64,000 bases of DNA. It comes from Desulfosediminicola ganghwensis (GTDB lineage: Bacteria; Desulfobacterota; Desulfobulbia; Desulfobulbales; Desulfocapsaceae). Location: positions 558,001 to 622,000 of the forward strand of contig NZ_CP050699.1 of assembly GCF_005116675.2 (NCBI RefSeq), given 5' to 3'. Numbering within the stretch: position 1 is the first letter of the stretch; each line of letters opens with the position of its first letter. The notes below the pieces were generated by a model. That model saw only the letters and a program-made list of their open reading frames with translations, was not told where the DNA came from and ran no database searches. The translations under genes and the position numbers were made by a program. Shown piece after piece: positions 53,811-63,314 of the stretch.

Positions 53811-55712
53811 ATGGAACAACCTATAGTCAACGGTACAATACTGACCAGGGAGCAGTTACGCGGAGTCATTGAAGAGTCCCACAAACGCTCAGAGTCTTAC
53901 GGTGTAAACAGAGACGAAAGAGATCTCAATCAGCACAGGTTATCGGAAGATGAACTGGAAGCCAAAAAATTGGCAAACGCAGATATCCTCAGCCAGGTGA
54001 AGGCAACCATCAAGGAATTCTACGAGCTCATGTCGCCTGAGGATTTCAGTGTCGGCTTCGCGGATAAGGATGGATATATTCTCTTATATGATGGCGGTGA
54101 AGCAGCACGCCAAAATTCGAGAAATAGAAAATTTTCTCCGGGTTACAGATGGACAGAACGTGATGTCGGCACATCTGCAACGAGCCTTTGCCTGAAATTA
54201 CAAGTCCCTATCCAGCTCAATGACACGGACCATTATTGCCGCAGGGCCCATGGGTTTATAAGCTCTGCAGCACCCATCTTCGGCCATAAAAAAACGTTGC
54301 TGGGTGTGCTTTGCGTGTTCGGTGATTCGAGCCTGGTACATCCACACACCCTGATCATGATAACTTCCGCCGCCCGTTCAATTGAACGCAACATGAGGCT
54401 ACTGAGGCGCAATAAAGACATGTCGATGTACATCGGGTTTCTGGACAGTGTCATTGAGGCGTCAGGTACCGGAATGATAACCTTGGACAAGAATTTACGG
54501 ATCAGAAAAATCAACCGCCAGGGCAAAAAAATATTCCGGTCGGTCAACCTTGAAGGGAAACCCATATCAGCTCTGGCCGATTTTGACCTGGACCTGCAAT
54601 CAATTTACAAGCACCCCGCCCATTGGAAACACAAAGAGTGTATCATCAAGTCAGGGAGAAAAGATCTCCACATCATCTATTCAGCTCAACCAGTTGTATC
54701 AGCAGAGAAAAAGCTTCTCGGCGCGGTTATAGATTTTGCCGAGTTCAGCAATATCCAGAAACTGGTAGATAAGATATCCGGAACAAAACCGTTCTTTACC
54801 TTCGACTCCATTATAGGTTCTTCACCTCCGTTCCTCGCGGCCATAGAACTTGCCCGACGAGCCTCAAATTCCCGATCAACCATCTTGCTCCTCGGTGAAA
54901 CCGGGACCGGAAAAGAGCTTTTCGCCCAGGCGATTCACAACGGATCCGAGCCCAATGGCAGGCCCTTTGTCCCCATAAATTGCGGAGCCATCCCAGGCGA
55001 GCTTCTGGAGAGCGAACTGTTTGGCTATATGGAAGGATCGTTTACCGGTGCCATGAAGGGAGGCCGCCCGGGGAAGTTCGCCCTCGCGAAAGGCGGGACA
55101 ATTCTCCTGGATGAGATCGGCGACATGCCCCACGATATGCAGGTCAAGTTGCTCCGTGTCCTGCAGACCGGCGAGATTCAACCTATTGGCGCCAATCATG
55201 TCATTAAGGTTGACGCCAGGATTATCGCCTCCACCCACGTAAACCTTTCCGAGGCCGTACAGACCAACAGGTTCAGGCAGGATCTCTACTATCGCCTGAA
55301 TATTCTCCAGATAAAAATCCCTCCCTTAAGGGAAAGGGGAGCAAGAGATATCCACACACTTGCCAACCATTTCCTGCAAAAAGCTGGACATAAACAACAA
55401 CTTACTGGAGATGCATTAAAAGCTCTTGCCACCTATCACTGGCCGGGCAATATCCGGGAGTTGGAAAATACAATCCAGAGAGCACTCCATGTCTGCGACG
55501 CCAGGCGCATAACAGCCGAGGACCTTGCCCTGGGGATCAATCATGGTAACAGGAACGTACCGGGCGGCACCTTGGCTGAGATGGAGAGAAATATGATTTC
55601 CGCCTCACTGAAGAGTACCGATGCGAACATGGCCGAATCGGCCCGGCGGCTCGGAATCTCCCGGGCAACTCTCTACAGAAAGGTCAAACTGTATCAGATA
55701 GAAACAGTCTAA
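53811..55712 (+). CDS. AcoR-like sigma-54-dependent transcriptional activator
   Basis: In this 633-residue protein, residues of about 50-210 are a GAF-type sensor as in AcoR, 220-320 is PAS-like, and about 330-560 is the AAA+ domain. The AAA+ domain shows Walker A GETGTGKE, the loop ESELFGYMEGSFTGA and Walker B GGTILLDEIGDM. The C-terminus has a Fis-type helix-turn-helix (AESARRLGISRATLYRKV). The sigma-54-contacting GAFTGA motif reads GSFTGA. It lies upstream of the oxidoreductase/TRAP operon on the same strand, and inverted repeats between them fit its binding sites. Confidence 0.92.
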   Translation: MEQPIVNGTILTREQLRGVIEESHKRSESYGVNRDERDLNQHRLSEDELEAKKLANADILSQVKATIKEFYELMSPEDFSVGFADKDGYILLYDGGEAARQNSRNRKFSPGYRWTERDVGTSATSLCLKLQVPIQLNDTDHYCRRAHGFISSAAPIFGHKKTLLGVLCVFGDSSLVHPHTLIMITSAARSIERNMRLLRRNKDMSMYIGFLDSVIEASGTGMITLDKNLRIRKINRQGKKIFRSVNLEGKPISALADFDLDLQSIYKHPAHWKHKECIIKSGRKDLHIIYSAQPVVSAEKKLLGAVIDFAEFSNIQKLVDKISGTKPFFTFDSIIGSSPPFLAAIELARRASNSRSTILLLGETGTGKELFAQAIHNGSEPNGRPFVPINCGAIPGELLESELFGYMEGSFTGAMKGGRPGKFALAKGGTILLDEIGDMPHDMQVKLLRVLQTGEIQPIGANHVIKVDARIIASTHVNLSEAVQTNRFRQDLYYRLNILQIKIPPLRERGARDIHTLANHFLQKAGHKQQLTGDALKALATYHWPGNIRELENTIQRALHVCDARRITAEDLALGINHGNRNVPGGTLAEMERNMISASLKSTDANMAESARRLGISRATLYRKVKLYQIETV

Positions 55713-56056
55713 AATTGGTCGTTGATACCCGCCACGCCAACACTCCTCGTCCTTTCATACCACCCGGTTCCATCGAACTGGCGAGATTGCCCCTATTTCC
55801 CGATTCCTGCTGATCATGGATATCCGATCACGATTGCAACAATATTGCCTTGAGCCCCTTTCTAAGCTCAATAATTCTGCTACATAAGCCCTTCAAAACT
55901 CCAACTCATCACCAACAACAAATGGTAACGGGCCGGAATCAAAGGCCCGGGAAAACCAAGATCAGATCCGCCGCGAATTCTCTTACAGTTACGTAAAAAT
56001 GCCTGCCCCACCCAACGCCGGCCCGACCTCCCGTTTTGCTTATTCATTACATCGCA
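55713..56056. other. Intergenic region before the operon's regulatory sites
   Basis: No coding region or terminator of convincing strength was seen. The activator gene's terminator was not identified. Confidence 0.35.
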
Positions 56057-56166
56057 CGAGATATTCTCACTTTGCGACATGTCTCAAAGTGAGAATATCT
56101 CGTCAATCCCAATAGTAATTGGCATGAAAGATCGTCCGGCAGAAAATGTGTCTCATTTTGACACAT
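56057..56166. promoter_or_regulatory. Inverted-repeat upstream activating sequences of the amine-oxidation operon
   Basis: A perfect 18-bp inverted repeat (56057-56074 with 56085-56102) contains TGTCTCAAAGTGAGA. It is followed by a second palindrome, ATGTGTC-N7-GACACAT (56146-56166), containing TGTCTCATTTTGACA. The shared TGTCTCAwwkTGA element is spaced about 69 bp. The sites lie 150-280 bases upstream of the operon, as enhancer sites of sigma-54 activators do. Confidence 0.65.
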
Positions 56167-56315
56167 GCCTCATGACGAGTATCTAGGTATATGCGCGTGA
56201 GTTTCCACTGTTGCACACCCGTAATCAAACAATCAATTTAATATAATGTTTTCAAACTATTGGATCTTTCTTCCTCTGTAATCGTCACTGTAAGTACCAC
56301 ATTTAACCATACAAG

Positions 56316-57539
56316 ATGCCGGGTGGCATGAATATGGCTAGTGAGAACGTAAATCACAATTTATTGACTGAACATCTCTCATACAGGGACCTGTTCGAGA
56401 CTGATGGGGACAATCAAGTGGAAAAAATTGATATTATCGTTATCGGTGGAGGAATCGCCGGCGCTGCAACAGCCCTGGGCATGGTTCGCCGGGGTGGTGG
56501 CAAAGTGGTCATGTTTGATGAACAACTTCCAAGCCAGAGACTTTCGAGAGGTAACTTCGGTCTGACATGGTTCATGCCCAAAGGAGCAAACAACCCGACA
56601 TACGCCCTGTGGAGCAGGATGGCAACCATGCATTGGCCCGAGTTTGCTGCCAAGCTTGAGGAAGAAAGTGGCTATGACGTTGAGCTGGAGTGGAACGGCG
56701 GGGCCATGCACGCCATAGGCGAGGAACAGTTTAATGCCTATGGGGAATCTGTGAAGAAAATGACAGACGTCTGTAGGGAAGTAGGACTTGACTACCCCGT
56801 CAGGATGCTCGACAGAGACGAGTTCGCAGCCATGGTTCCGGGCATGCGACTCGGCGACGAAGTTTCGGGAGCAATGTATTCAGCCGAGCAGGGGCATGTA
56901 AATCCCCTATGCCTCCTTGGCGCAATGCGTTACGCCTTCCAGAAAAGGGGCGGCGTCTACCATGGGGGGACCTCCGTTTCAGCGATAACCCCGAAAGGAA
57001 ACGGTACCATTGAGCTCACTACCTCCAAAGGAAAGTTCGTAGCTGAAAAACTGGTCGTTGCGGCAGGCCATGGTTCAACCCGCCTGCTGGCCGAACTCGG
57101 AGAACAACTACATATCTACCCCCAGCGTGGCCAATTGATAGTCACCGAGCGAGTAAAGAAGGTACTCAATTTCCCTATTCTTGCCGTACGTCAGACCATG
57201 GATGGAACGTTCATGATCGGGCTTTCCACGGAAGACACCGCCCATGATGTCCAGGTAACAGTTGAAGCCATGAACAGCCAGGCCAAAGGAGCAATACGGT
57301 TGTTTCCGGAACTCGCTGACCTGAACTGGGTACGGGGCTGGGGTGCCATCCGAGTCATGACCCCTGACGGCTCCCCCATCTATGAGCAACTATCGGAGCA
57401 TCCGAACATCTATGTTCTGGCCGGACATTCAGCGGTTTCCCTGGCACCGGTTATGGAAAAGCAGATCAGTGACTGGATACTCGACAGGGACATAGCGCCC
57501 CAAATTTCTCAATTTAGCAACGGAAGGTTCAATGTTTAA
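56316..57539 (+). CDS. FAD-dependent amine/D-amino-acid oxidoreductase (DAO family)
   Basis: The protein has 407 residues from 56316, or 401 from ATG 56334, which has the better-spaced GGGTGG. The N-terminal FAD motif IIVIGGGIAGAATALGM and acidic strand end FDEQ are of the DAO type. The C-terminal VLAGHSAVSLAPVMEKQISD closes the FAD site. Its downstream partners are a 2Fe-2S protein and a second flavoprotein, the three-subunit arrangement of hydrogen-cyanide synthase, opine oxidase and D-hydroxyproline dehydrogenase. It is the catalytic subunit and oxidises a secondary or D-amine to an imine, with the exact substrate unknown. Confidence 0.88.
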   Translation: MPGGMNMASENVNHNLLTEHLSYRDLFETDGDNQVEKIDIIVIGGGIAGAATALGMVRRGGGKVVMFDEQLPSQRLSRGNFGLTWFMPKGANNPTYALWSRMATMHWPEFAAKLEEESGYDVELEWNGGAMHAIGEEQFNAYGESVKKMTDVCREVGLDYPVRMLDRDEFAAMVPGMRLGDEVSGAMYSAEQGHVNPLCLLGAMRYAFQKRGGVYHGGTSVSAITPKGNGTIELTTSKGKFVAEKLVVAAGHGSTRLLAELGEQLHIYPQRGQLIVTERVKKVLNFPILAVRQTMDGTFMIGLSTEDTAHDVQVTVEAMNSQAKGAIRLFPELADLNWVRGWGAIRVMTPDGSPIYEQLSEHPNIYVLAGHSAVSLAPVMEKQISDWILDRDIAPQISQFSNGRFNV

Positions 57540-57822
57540 TCAAGAATCGACAGTAACTGCCAAATTCGAAATAGTTCTTGACGGTGAGACCATCGCAGTG
57601 CCGGGTGACATGAGTGTCGCAGCCGCTCTCCTGGCAATAGGGAAAATCACCACGAGAACCTCACCTACTGCGAAAGAACCCCGTTCGCCGCACTGTCTGA
57701 TGGGAATCTGCTTTGAGTGCTTGATGGAAATAGACGGGGTTCAGCGACAAGCGTGCATGACTGAAGTCCATGAAGGTATGGTCATTAATCGTGGGATCAA
57801 AGAAGGTGAGGGAGGGAAGTGA
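57532..57822 (+). CDS. 2Fe-2S small subunit of the amine dehydrogenase
   Basis: This 96-residue ferredoxin-like protein has four cysteines in the pattern C-x4-C-x2-C ... C (PHCLMGICFECLMEIDG, then QACMTEV), matching HcnA/OoxA-type small subunits. It overlaps the end of the upstream gene by eight bases and the start of the next by one, so the three genes are translationally coupled. It passes electrons from the flavin toward an acceptor. Confidence 0.9.
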   Translation: MFNQESTVTAKFEIVLDGETIAVPGDMSVAAALLAIGKITTRTSPTAKEPRSPHCLMGICFECLMEIDGVQRQACMTEVHEGMVINRGIKEGEGGK

Positions 57823-59249
57823 TGAGTGATCATTATGATGCTATCGTGATTGGGGCAGGTCCTGCAGGTCTCACAGCAAGCTCCCGCCTGGCTGAAATGG
57901 GACTGAAGGTGCTGACCCTCGATGAACAGATCAGGCCAGGAGGGCAGATCTACCGCAACGTGGATAATGCCTCCCCCACAAATCTGGAAAAAATGGGCGA
58001 GGAGTACCGAAAAGGTCTCACCCTCACGGAGAGATTCCGAAAAAGCGGTGCTATCTACCTCAATAACAGTTCAGTATGGAACGTGGAACCTCAGGGCAGA
58101 GTCTGCTATTCCAGGGATGGTGTATCTGAACGAATCACAGCTAATTACATCATCATCGCAACCGGCGCCATGGAACGGCCGGTGCCGATCCCGGGATGGA
58201 CACTTCCCGGTGTAATGGGGGCTGGAGCCGTCAACGGTCTTGCCAAGGAAGCTGAGCTATCCCCAGCAGGCAAGGTGGTTCTGGCAGGCAGCGGCCCATT
58301 GCTGTTGCTGGAAGCGTCTCTGCTCTTGGAAAAAGGTATTGAGGTCGAAGCAATCCTTGAAACAACGCCCCAAATTCCGACACCGGCAATTTTGAGCGAT
58401 GTTCCCAAGGCCCTGCTCGGAACAGGTTTTCTGTTCAAGGGATTGAAAATGCTGAGGGATATCAAGAAAACAGGTGTCCCTCATTATAAAGGTATAAAAA
58501 AACTGAGAGCCATCGGCAACGAGACTCTTGAAACGGTTGAGGCGGAATGCGGCTCTGAAAAAATATCTTTCCAGGCTGACATGCTCCTGCTTCACTTTGG
58601 TGTAATTCCCGAGACACATATTTACAGAATGCTCAAATGCCATATGCAATGGCATGAAAAATACCGGTACTGGCAGCCTGTAACCGACAGCTGGGGACGG
58701 ACCAACTACGAAAAAATCTTTGCCTCCGGCGATGGTACCGGCGTCGGGGGTGCCCTTGCGGCCGAAATCAAAGGTGAGTTATCTGCCCTTGAAGTAGCTC
58801 ATTGCCTGGGAATAATTCCGACTTACGAGCGGGACAGCCTGGCTGCATCACACCGGGAATCGCTGTTAAAAGACAGCTATCCCAGACCGCTTATTGACGC
58901 ATTCTTTGCGTTTAATCCGGCGAACTTCACTTTCGATGATGATACCGTTCTCTGCCGATGCGAAAACGTAACCGTCGGAGATATCAGGACCATCATATCC
59001 CAGGGGGTGACCGAACTCAATGAAGTGAAAGCGATCACCAGATGCGGCATGGGGCCCTGCCAGGGACGCATGTGCGGGCCGGTGCTCGGTGAGATCGTGG
59101 CCGCCGAACTTGACGCCCGGGTTCCCGAAGCGGGGCTTCTTACCATACGGCCACCGCTCAAGCAGATTCCCCTGGGGGAACTGGCAGCAATGGACATAGT
59201 CGCCGATGGAGTTGACCCTGCAAACCTGTTTAAGAACCAGAGTAAATAA
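57822..59249 (+). CDS. FAD/NAD(P)-binding subunit with BFD-like 2Fe-2S domain
   Basis: This 475-residue protein starts with ATG 57822 behind GGAGGGA, in a TGATG overlap with the previous gene. It has two Rossmann motifs ([20 protein letters not shown] and [18 protein letters not shown]). The C-terminus carries a BFD-type cluster-binding domain ([11 protein letters not shown] ... [15 protein letters not shown]). It matches HcnB/OoxA-large-type subunits and shuttles electrons from the DAO subunit. Confidence 0.9.
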   Translation: MSDHYDAIVIGAGPAGLTASSRLAEMGLKVLTLDEQIRPGGQIYRNVDNASPTNLEKMGEEYRKGLTLTERFRKSGAIYLNNSSVWNVEPQGRVCYSRDGVSERITANYIIIATGAMERPVPIPGWTLPGVMGAGAVNGLAKEAELSPAGKVVLAGSGPLLLLEASLLLEKGIEVEAILETTPQIPTPAILSDVPKALLGTGFLFKGLKMLRDIKKTGVPHYKGIKKLRAIGNETLETVEAECGSEKISFQADMLLLHFGVIPETHIYRMLKCHMQWHEKYRYWQPVTDSWGRTNYEKIFASGDGTGVGGALAAEIKGELSALEVAHCLGIIPTYERDSLAASHRESLLKDSYPRPLIDAFFAFNPANFTFDDDTVLCRCENVTVGDIRTIISQGVTELNEVKAITRCGMGPCQGRMCGPVLGEIVAAELDARVPEAGLLTIRPPLKQIPLGELAAMDIVADGVDPANLFKNQSK

Positions 59250-59271
59250 TTATCAAAGTCAGGAGAATGGA

Positions 59272-59634
59272 ATGAGTGCTATAAAGCGGATCGAGACTTC
59301 CGAACGAATGAGCAAAATTGTTATTCATAACCGAACTGTATACCTTTGCGGCCAGGTTGGTCACAGTTCTGACGACCCTGTTTCAATAGGTTGCCAGACC
59401 GAAAACATGCTCGCCAGAGTGGACGCCCTGCTAGCGGAAGCCGGCAGCAGCAGGAACTCTATTTTATCAGCTACGATCTACCTCCGCGACATGAAGGATT
59501 TTGCCGAGATGAACAAGGTATGGGACCGCTGGACCCCCGAGGGCCATGCCCCGGCAAGGGCCTGTGTCGAGGCCAGAATGGCACGACCCGATCTGTTGGT
59601 TGAGATATCCGTTATTGCCGCTCTTGAGGAGTAA
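59272..59634 (+). CDS. RidA-family imine/enamine deaminase
   Basis: This 120-residue protein starts at 59272 behind AGGAGAA. It has the YjgF/RidA pattern: [25 protein letters not shown] and [19 protein letters not shown], where the conserved Arg of the active site sits. RidA proteins hydrolyse reactive imines made by PLP or flavin enzymes. The position after the flavin oxidoreductase subunits suggests that it hydrolyses their imine product. Confidence 0.92.
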   Translation: MSAIKRIETSERMSKIVIHNRTVYLCGQVGHSSDDPVSIGCQTENMLARVDALLAEAGSSRNSILSATIYLRDMKDFAEMNKVWDRWTPEGHAPARACVEARMARPDLLVEISVIAALEE

Positions 59635-59773
59635 TCATTCACATTCATACAGGTACTGACAGGTACAGGCATACGTTTCATACAACTAAAAATCAGAACA
59701 AAGGGATCAGCAGTATTGTAATATCTGACAATTAACCTTTAAAGCGGAATCGTCGAAGTCGGAGGAGAAGTGT

Positions 59774-60256
59774 ATGGAGAGGTTTTTTAAGTACATTCTG
59801 CCACTGCTTATCAGTATCGTCGCGGCAGTGGAATTTTACCAGGTTCTGATGAGATACGTGTTCGAGCTCCCGGTCATGGGGCTTGATGAACTACTCATCT
59901 ATCCGACCCTGTGGCTGTATCTGCTTGGTAGCGTCAATGCCGCTCGGGAGGACACACAGATTAAGGCCAACGTCCTCGACGTATTTCTGAAAACCGATAA
60001 GTCGAAACTTGCGGTCCGGGTCGTGGCCGACATCATGTCGGTTGTCGTCTCCATCTGGCTCACATACTGGGCATGGGATTATTTCGTCTACGCTAAAACA
60101 GTGTGGAAAGAGAGCCCGACCCTTTATATCCCCACCTTCTGGGCGGAGTGCTCCCTGTTTATCGGGCTGGTCCTGATGACGTTCTACAGCGGCTGGTACA
60201 TGCTGACAAACATGCGCAGGCTCGCAACCTTTCCTGCACCGGTAAAGGAGTCTTAA
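59774..60256 (+). CDS. TRAP transporter small permease, DctQ type
   Basis: This 160-residue protein with four membrane helices starts at 59774 behind GGAGGAG. The conserved LDELLIYPTLWLYLLGSVNA segment and the R-x-D-T-Q-I pattern (AREDTQIKAN) are typical of DctQ subunits. It is required for stability and function of the DctM carrier encoded next. The product is part of a membrane complex for sodium-driven uptake of an organic acid or amino-acid-like substrate. Confidence 0.92.
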   Translation: MERFFKYILPLLISIVAAVEFYQVLMRYVFELPVMGLDELLIYPTLWLYLLGSVNAAREDTQIKANVLDVFLKTDKSKLAVRVVADIMSVVVSIWLTYWAWDYFVYAKTVWKESPTLYIPTFWAECSLFIGLVLMTFYSGWYMLTNMRRLATFPAPVKES

Positions 60257-60257
60257 G

Positions 60258-61562
60258 ATGGAAATTGTAACTGCTTCTCTCATCGCCTTGGGCGTTCTGG
60301 TCCTGATGCTGACATTTGGCGTAGCGCTGCCGTTTTGTTTCGGTGGTGCGCTGATGACCATGTACTACCTTGCAGATGCCACCATGGAAGGGACCATGGT
60401 CTGGGGATACTCTCAGCTTGCAAATCCGGTTCTTCTTTGCATCCCGCTCTTTGTCTTTGCCGGCACGATCATGAGTGAAAGCGGCATTGCCGCCAGCCTA
60501 CTTAATTTTGTCAATGTGTTTGTCGGCCGCATACGGGGCGGGCTTGGTGTGGTTGCCTCCGTGAGCTGTGCCATCATCGGCGCCATCTCAGGAAGCGGTC
60601 TCACCGGTGTTGCCGCCACCGGCCCATTGCTGATTCCAGAAATGGCCGAAAAGGGCTATCCCCGTGGGTACGCAACCGCCCTGGTGGCCAACTCCTCAGT
60701 ACTCGGTCTCCTCATCCCTCCAAGCGTCACCATGATTATCTACGGCTGGGTGACAGATACTTCCATTCTCGCCTGCTTCCTTGCGACACTTGGCCCCGGT
60801 TTGCTGATAACTTTTCTCTTCTCTGTGGTCAACCTTGTCATGGCCCGCAAGTTTCCTCTCCAACTCGATCCCCCCTTATCTAAAAAAGAGATGGTGAAGG
60901 AAGCTGTCAGCTGCTCCTCACGGGCAGTTCCGGCCCTTGTTATGCCGCTTATCATCCTGGGTGGAATATATGGCGGCATCATGACCCCCACCGAGGCCGC
61001 CGCCGTGGCGGTAATCTATGCAGTCCCGGTTGGGTTTCTGATCTATAAGGGCTTGACATGGCCTACGTTCCTCAAAGCCGCCAAAAGCTCCGCAACTGCG
61101 GTGGGTGCCATCATGGTCATGATTATTTTCAGCCTGATGCTCAGTCAGATATTTGTGATGGAGGATGTTCCCCAGGCTCTGGTTGAAGGAATATTCACGG
61201 TCACAGAGAACAAAGTGCTGCTACTTATCCTGATAAATTTTCTACTGTTTTTTGTTGGCATGATTGTCAACGACATCACCGCGATAATCCTGATTGCGCC
61301 ACTTCTCCTTCCTCTCATGGAGGCAATTGGGGTCTCTCCGATCCAGTTTGCGGCGATAATGGGTGTGAATACCGCCATGGGGGGAGTGACTCCACCTTAT
61401 GCCTCCATCCTATACCTGGGTATCCGTATCGGTAAAGTAGAATTCTCAGAAGTTATTAAGCCAGCGATGCTACTGATTCTCTGCGGTTATGTCCCTGTCG
61501 TTTTTCTTACCTCGCTTTGGCCAAACCTGTCTCTCTTTTTCCCGAGAATTTTTGGCTATTAA
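60258..61562 (+). CDS. TRAP transporter large permease, DctM type
   Basis: This 434-residue protein has about 12-14 helices and DctM signatures: AIIGAISGSGLTGVAATGPL LIPEMAEKGYPR, SSVLGLLIPPSVTMIIYGWV and GGIMTPTEAAAVAVIYA. The start at 60258 is one base after the DctQ stop, with AAGGAG just upstream. It is the ion-coupled carrier subunit. Confidence 0.95.
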   Translation: MEIVTASLIALGVLVLMLTFGVALPFCFGGALMTMYYLADATMEGTMVWGYSQLANPVLLCIPLFVFAGTIMSESGIAASLLNFVNVFVGRIRGGLGVVASVSCAIIGAISGSGLTGVAATGPLLIPEMAEKGYPRGYATALVANSSVLGLLIPPSVTMIIYGWVTDTSILACFLATLGPGLLITFLFSVVNLVMARKFPLQLDPPLSKKEMVKEAVSCSSRAVPALVMPLIILGGIYGGIMTPTEAAAVAVIYAVPVGFLIYKGLTWPTFLKAAKSSATAVGAIMVMIIFSLMLSQIFVMEDVPQALVEGIFTVTENKVLLLILINFLLFFVGMIVNDITAIILIAPLLLPLMEAIGVSPIQFAAIMGVNTAMGGVTPPYASILYLGIRIGKVEFSEVIKPAMLLILCGYVPVVFLTSLWPNLSLFFPRIFGY

Positions 61563-61588
61563 TCATCAACCCCAATTAGGAGTTCGAA

Positions 61589-62587
61589 ATGAAGAAGCGT
61601 TCAATTGTTGGTTCATTAATTGTTGCAGCGAGTATGTTACTGGTGACTGGTACCCTTCAGGCCAAAACCTATAAGATCTCACACGTCAGACCCCAGGGGG
61701 CAGCAATAGATACTGATTTACGTTGGTTTGCCGACTCCATAGCAGAAGCCTCTGACGGGAAGATAAAAGCCAAGGTTTATCCTGCAAGTGCCCTTGGGGA
61801 TTATACCATCGTCCAAGAGCGAGTAGGTCTTGGTGCTGTAGACATGGCCTGCCAACCACCCTCCTCAGCAGCTGACAAAAGATTCCAGCTGGTCTATTTC
61901 CCATATATGATGAAAAACTGGGAGCAGGCGCGTAAGAACTACTCAGCCGATGCGCCTCTGAGAAAGGTTGTCGCTGAACTCTATGAAAAACAAAACATCC
62001 AGCTTCTCGCCGCATGGCCGGTGTACTTTGGCGGCATTGCATTTAATACAGACGTGAAAGACTATGGGAACCCCGAAGCAGCCAAGGGCATCAAACTGCG
62101 CGTTCCCCCTATGAAGACATTCCAGCTTCTTGCCGATACAACAGGATACCTCGGCACCCCGATTCCATTTTCCGATGCTTTTACTGCTGTCCAGACCGGT
62201 GTGGTTGACGGTGTGATCGGCTCCGGTGCAGAAGGTTATTATTCCTCCTTCAGAGATGTTACCAAAAATTACCTGCCGGCAAACACCCATTTTGAGGTGT
62301 GGTACCTGATCATGAGTAAAAAGAAGTACGACAAGCTTTCCCCGGAAGGACAAGAGCAGATCCAGGATATCGCCAATCAGTTTGAGGATCGTCGTTGGGA
62401 AGTAGCGGCAAAAGATCAAGAGGCAAATGAGCAGCGTCTTGCTGATTATGGCGCGACAATTCTCCCTATTAGTGAAGAGGAAATTGACGCAATAGCACAA
62501 AAAGTCAGAACTGTTGTTTGGCCGCAGATCCAGGAAGATGTCGGCGCAGAGTGGGCTCAGACCGTTCTGAACAGCATAGTTGAATAA
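61589..62587 (+). CDS. TRAP transporter solute-binding protein, DctP type
   Basis: This 332-residue periplasmic protein has a signal peptide (residues 1-25, ending LQA-K) and the DctP pattern (YKISHVRPQGAAIDTDLRWF, with the conserved Arg in GIKLRVPPMKTF). The start follows AGGAG. It delivers substrate to the DctQM permease. Its specificity should match the neighbouring amine dehydrogenase but cannot be read from the sequence. Confidence 0.93.
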   Translation: MKKRSIVGSLIVAASMLLVTGTLQAKTYKISHVRPQGAAIDTDLRWFADSIAEASDGKIKAKVYPASALGDYTIVQERVGLGAVDMACQPPSSAADKRFQLVYFPYMMKNWEQARKNYSADAPLRKVVAELYEKQNIQLLAAWPVYFGGIAFNTDVKDYGNPEAAKGIKLRVPPMKTFQLLADTTGYLGTPIPFSDAFTAVQTGVVDGVIGSGAEGYYSSFRDVTKNYLPANTHFEVWYLIMSKKKYDKLSPEGQEQIQDIANQFEDRRWEVAAKDQEANEQRLADYGATILPISEEEIDAIAQKVRTVVWPQIQEDVGAEWAQTVLNSIVE

Positions 62588-62601
62588 CTGACCGCCAGGA
62601 C

Positions 62602-62634
62602 ATCGGTCCGCAATAATTCAAGTTGCGGGCCGAT
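62602..62634 (+). terminator. Terminator of the oxidoreductase/TRAP operon
   Basis: A 12-bp stem with one wobble pair (62602-62613 with 62623-62634) lies 15 bases past the dctP stop, followed by a short T-run. Confidence 0.75.
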
Positions 62635-63023
62635 CCGTTTCACGCTTGAGGTTGGCTGAAATCGATTGTTTTCCTGATCCCTGTTCTGACTATTCGGTTG
62701 AAAGACTGCCGCTCAATAAAGAACTCAATCTCATCATTACTGGTGATTGACTTTTGAACAGATCAAATCCAACGGTTATTTAATACCCTGATATATTTTT
62801 TGATCGAGGCAGGTTGATCAAGAAATATTTTCTGGCAGTGGATGCCATTCCCCCACTATTCACATCTGCTTTACCAGCTAACTCACCCCACCTTGAGAAG
62901 ACCCCTAAACTGAAACCACTCTGGTCTTTCTGGCTCTTTTTCTCGCTTATCTGAATTAGTAAGGGCTTTTTCGGCAGCCTCAATGAGAAAATCTGCAAAG
63001 AAAAATTCGATCGGTACTCTCTG
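62635..63023. other. Intergenic region, no gene recognised
   Basis: A minus-strand frame near 62780-62998 has no ribosome site and unlikely composition. Nothing else was recognised. Confidence 0.4.
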
Positions 63024-63070
63024 CACTTGACTTATTCGGTCAAGTGACCTAATATCTCAGTCAAGTGACC
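63024..63070. promoter_or_regulatory. Operator-like repeats upstream of the TetR gene
   Basis: CACTTGAC-N7-GTCAAGTG (63024-63046) is a perfect palindrome. Its right arm, extended to GTCAAGTGACC, recurs as a direct repeat at 63060-63070, 21 bp further on. They are candidate sites for the TetR regulator encoded at 63315. Confidence 0.55.
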
Positions 63071-63193
63071 TTCGACATTCATTTTCGTCAATGTTCACCC
63101 TGTCTCCTGGTGTGGTAGCAGCGCTTAGGTACTGACAGACTGTATTTTCCGGATCGCTTATCTCCCTACTCTCTCTCTCTTCAAGCGGTTCGC

Positions 63194-63237
63194 AGTCGAG
63201 GGGGGAAGGCTTCTGGTCTTCCTCCCTCGACTTTTTT
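63194..63237 (+). terminator. Strong orphan terminator upstream of the TetR gene
   Basis: A 15-bp stem with one G-T pair (63194-63208 with 63218-63232) is followed by six T. No plus-strand gene ends just before it. It may end a small RNA or form an attenuator in the TetR leader. Confidence 0.85.
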
Positions 63238-63314
63238 CAGGTAACGACAGACACACTGTTCTTCTAAAGAAGATATAAACATTCCAGTATTTTTTCACCT
63301 ATTCCGGTCGAACT

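Noticed and set aside
56324-56339. A -24/-12 sigma-54 promoter (TGGCAT-N-TGGCT)
   Set aside because: The GG-N10-GC spacing fits, but it overlaps the likely start codons of the oxidoreductase gene, so transcription from it would miss the ribosome site.
62780-62998. Minus-strand frame between dctP and the TetR gene
   Set aside because: It has no ribosome site, lies in a region of spacer-like composition and shows no motif.
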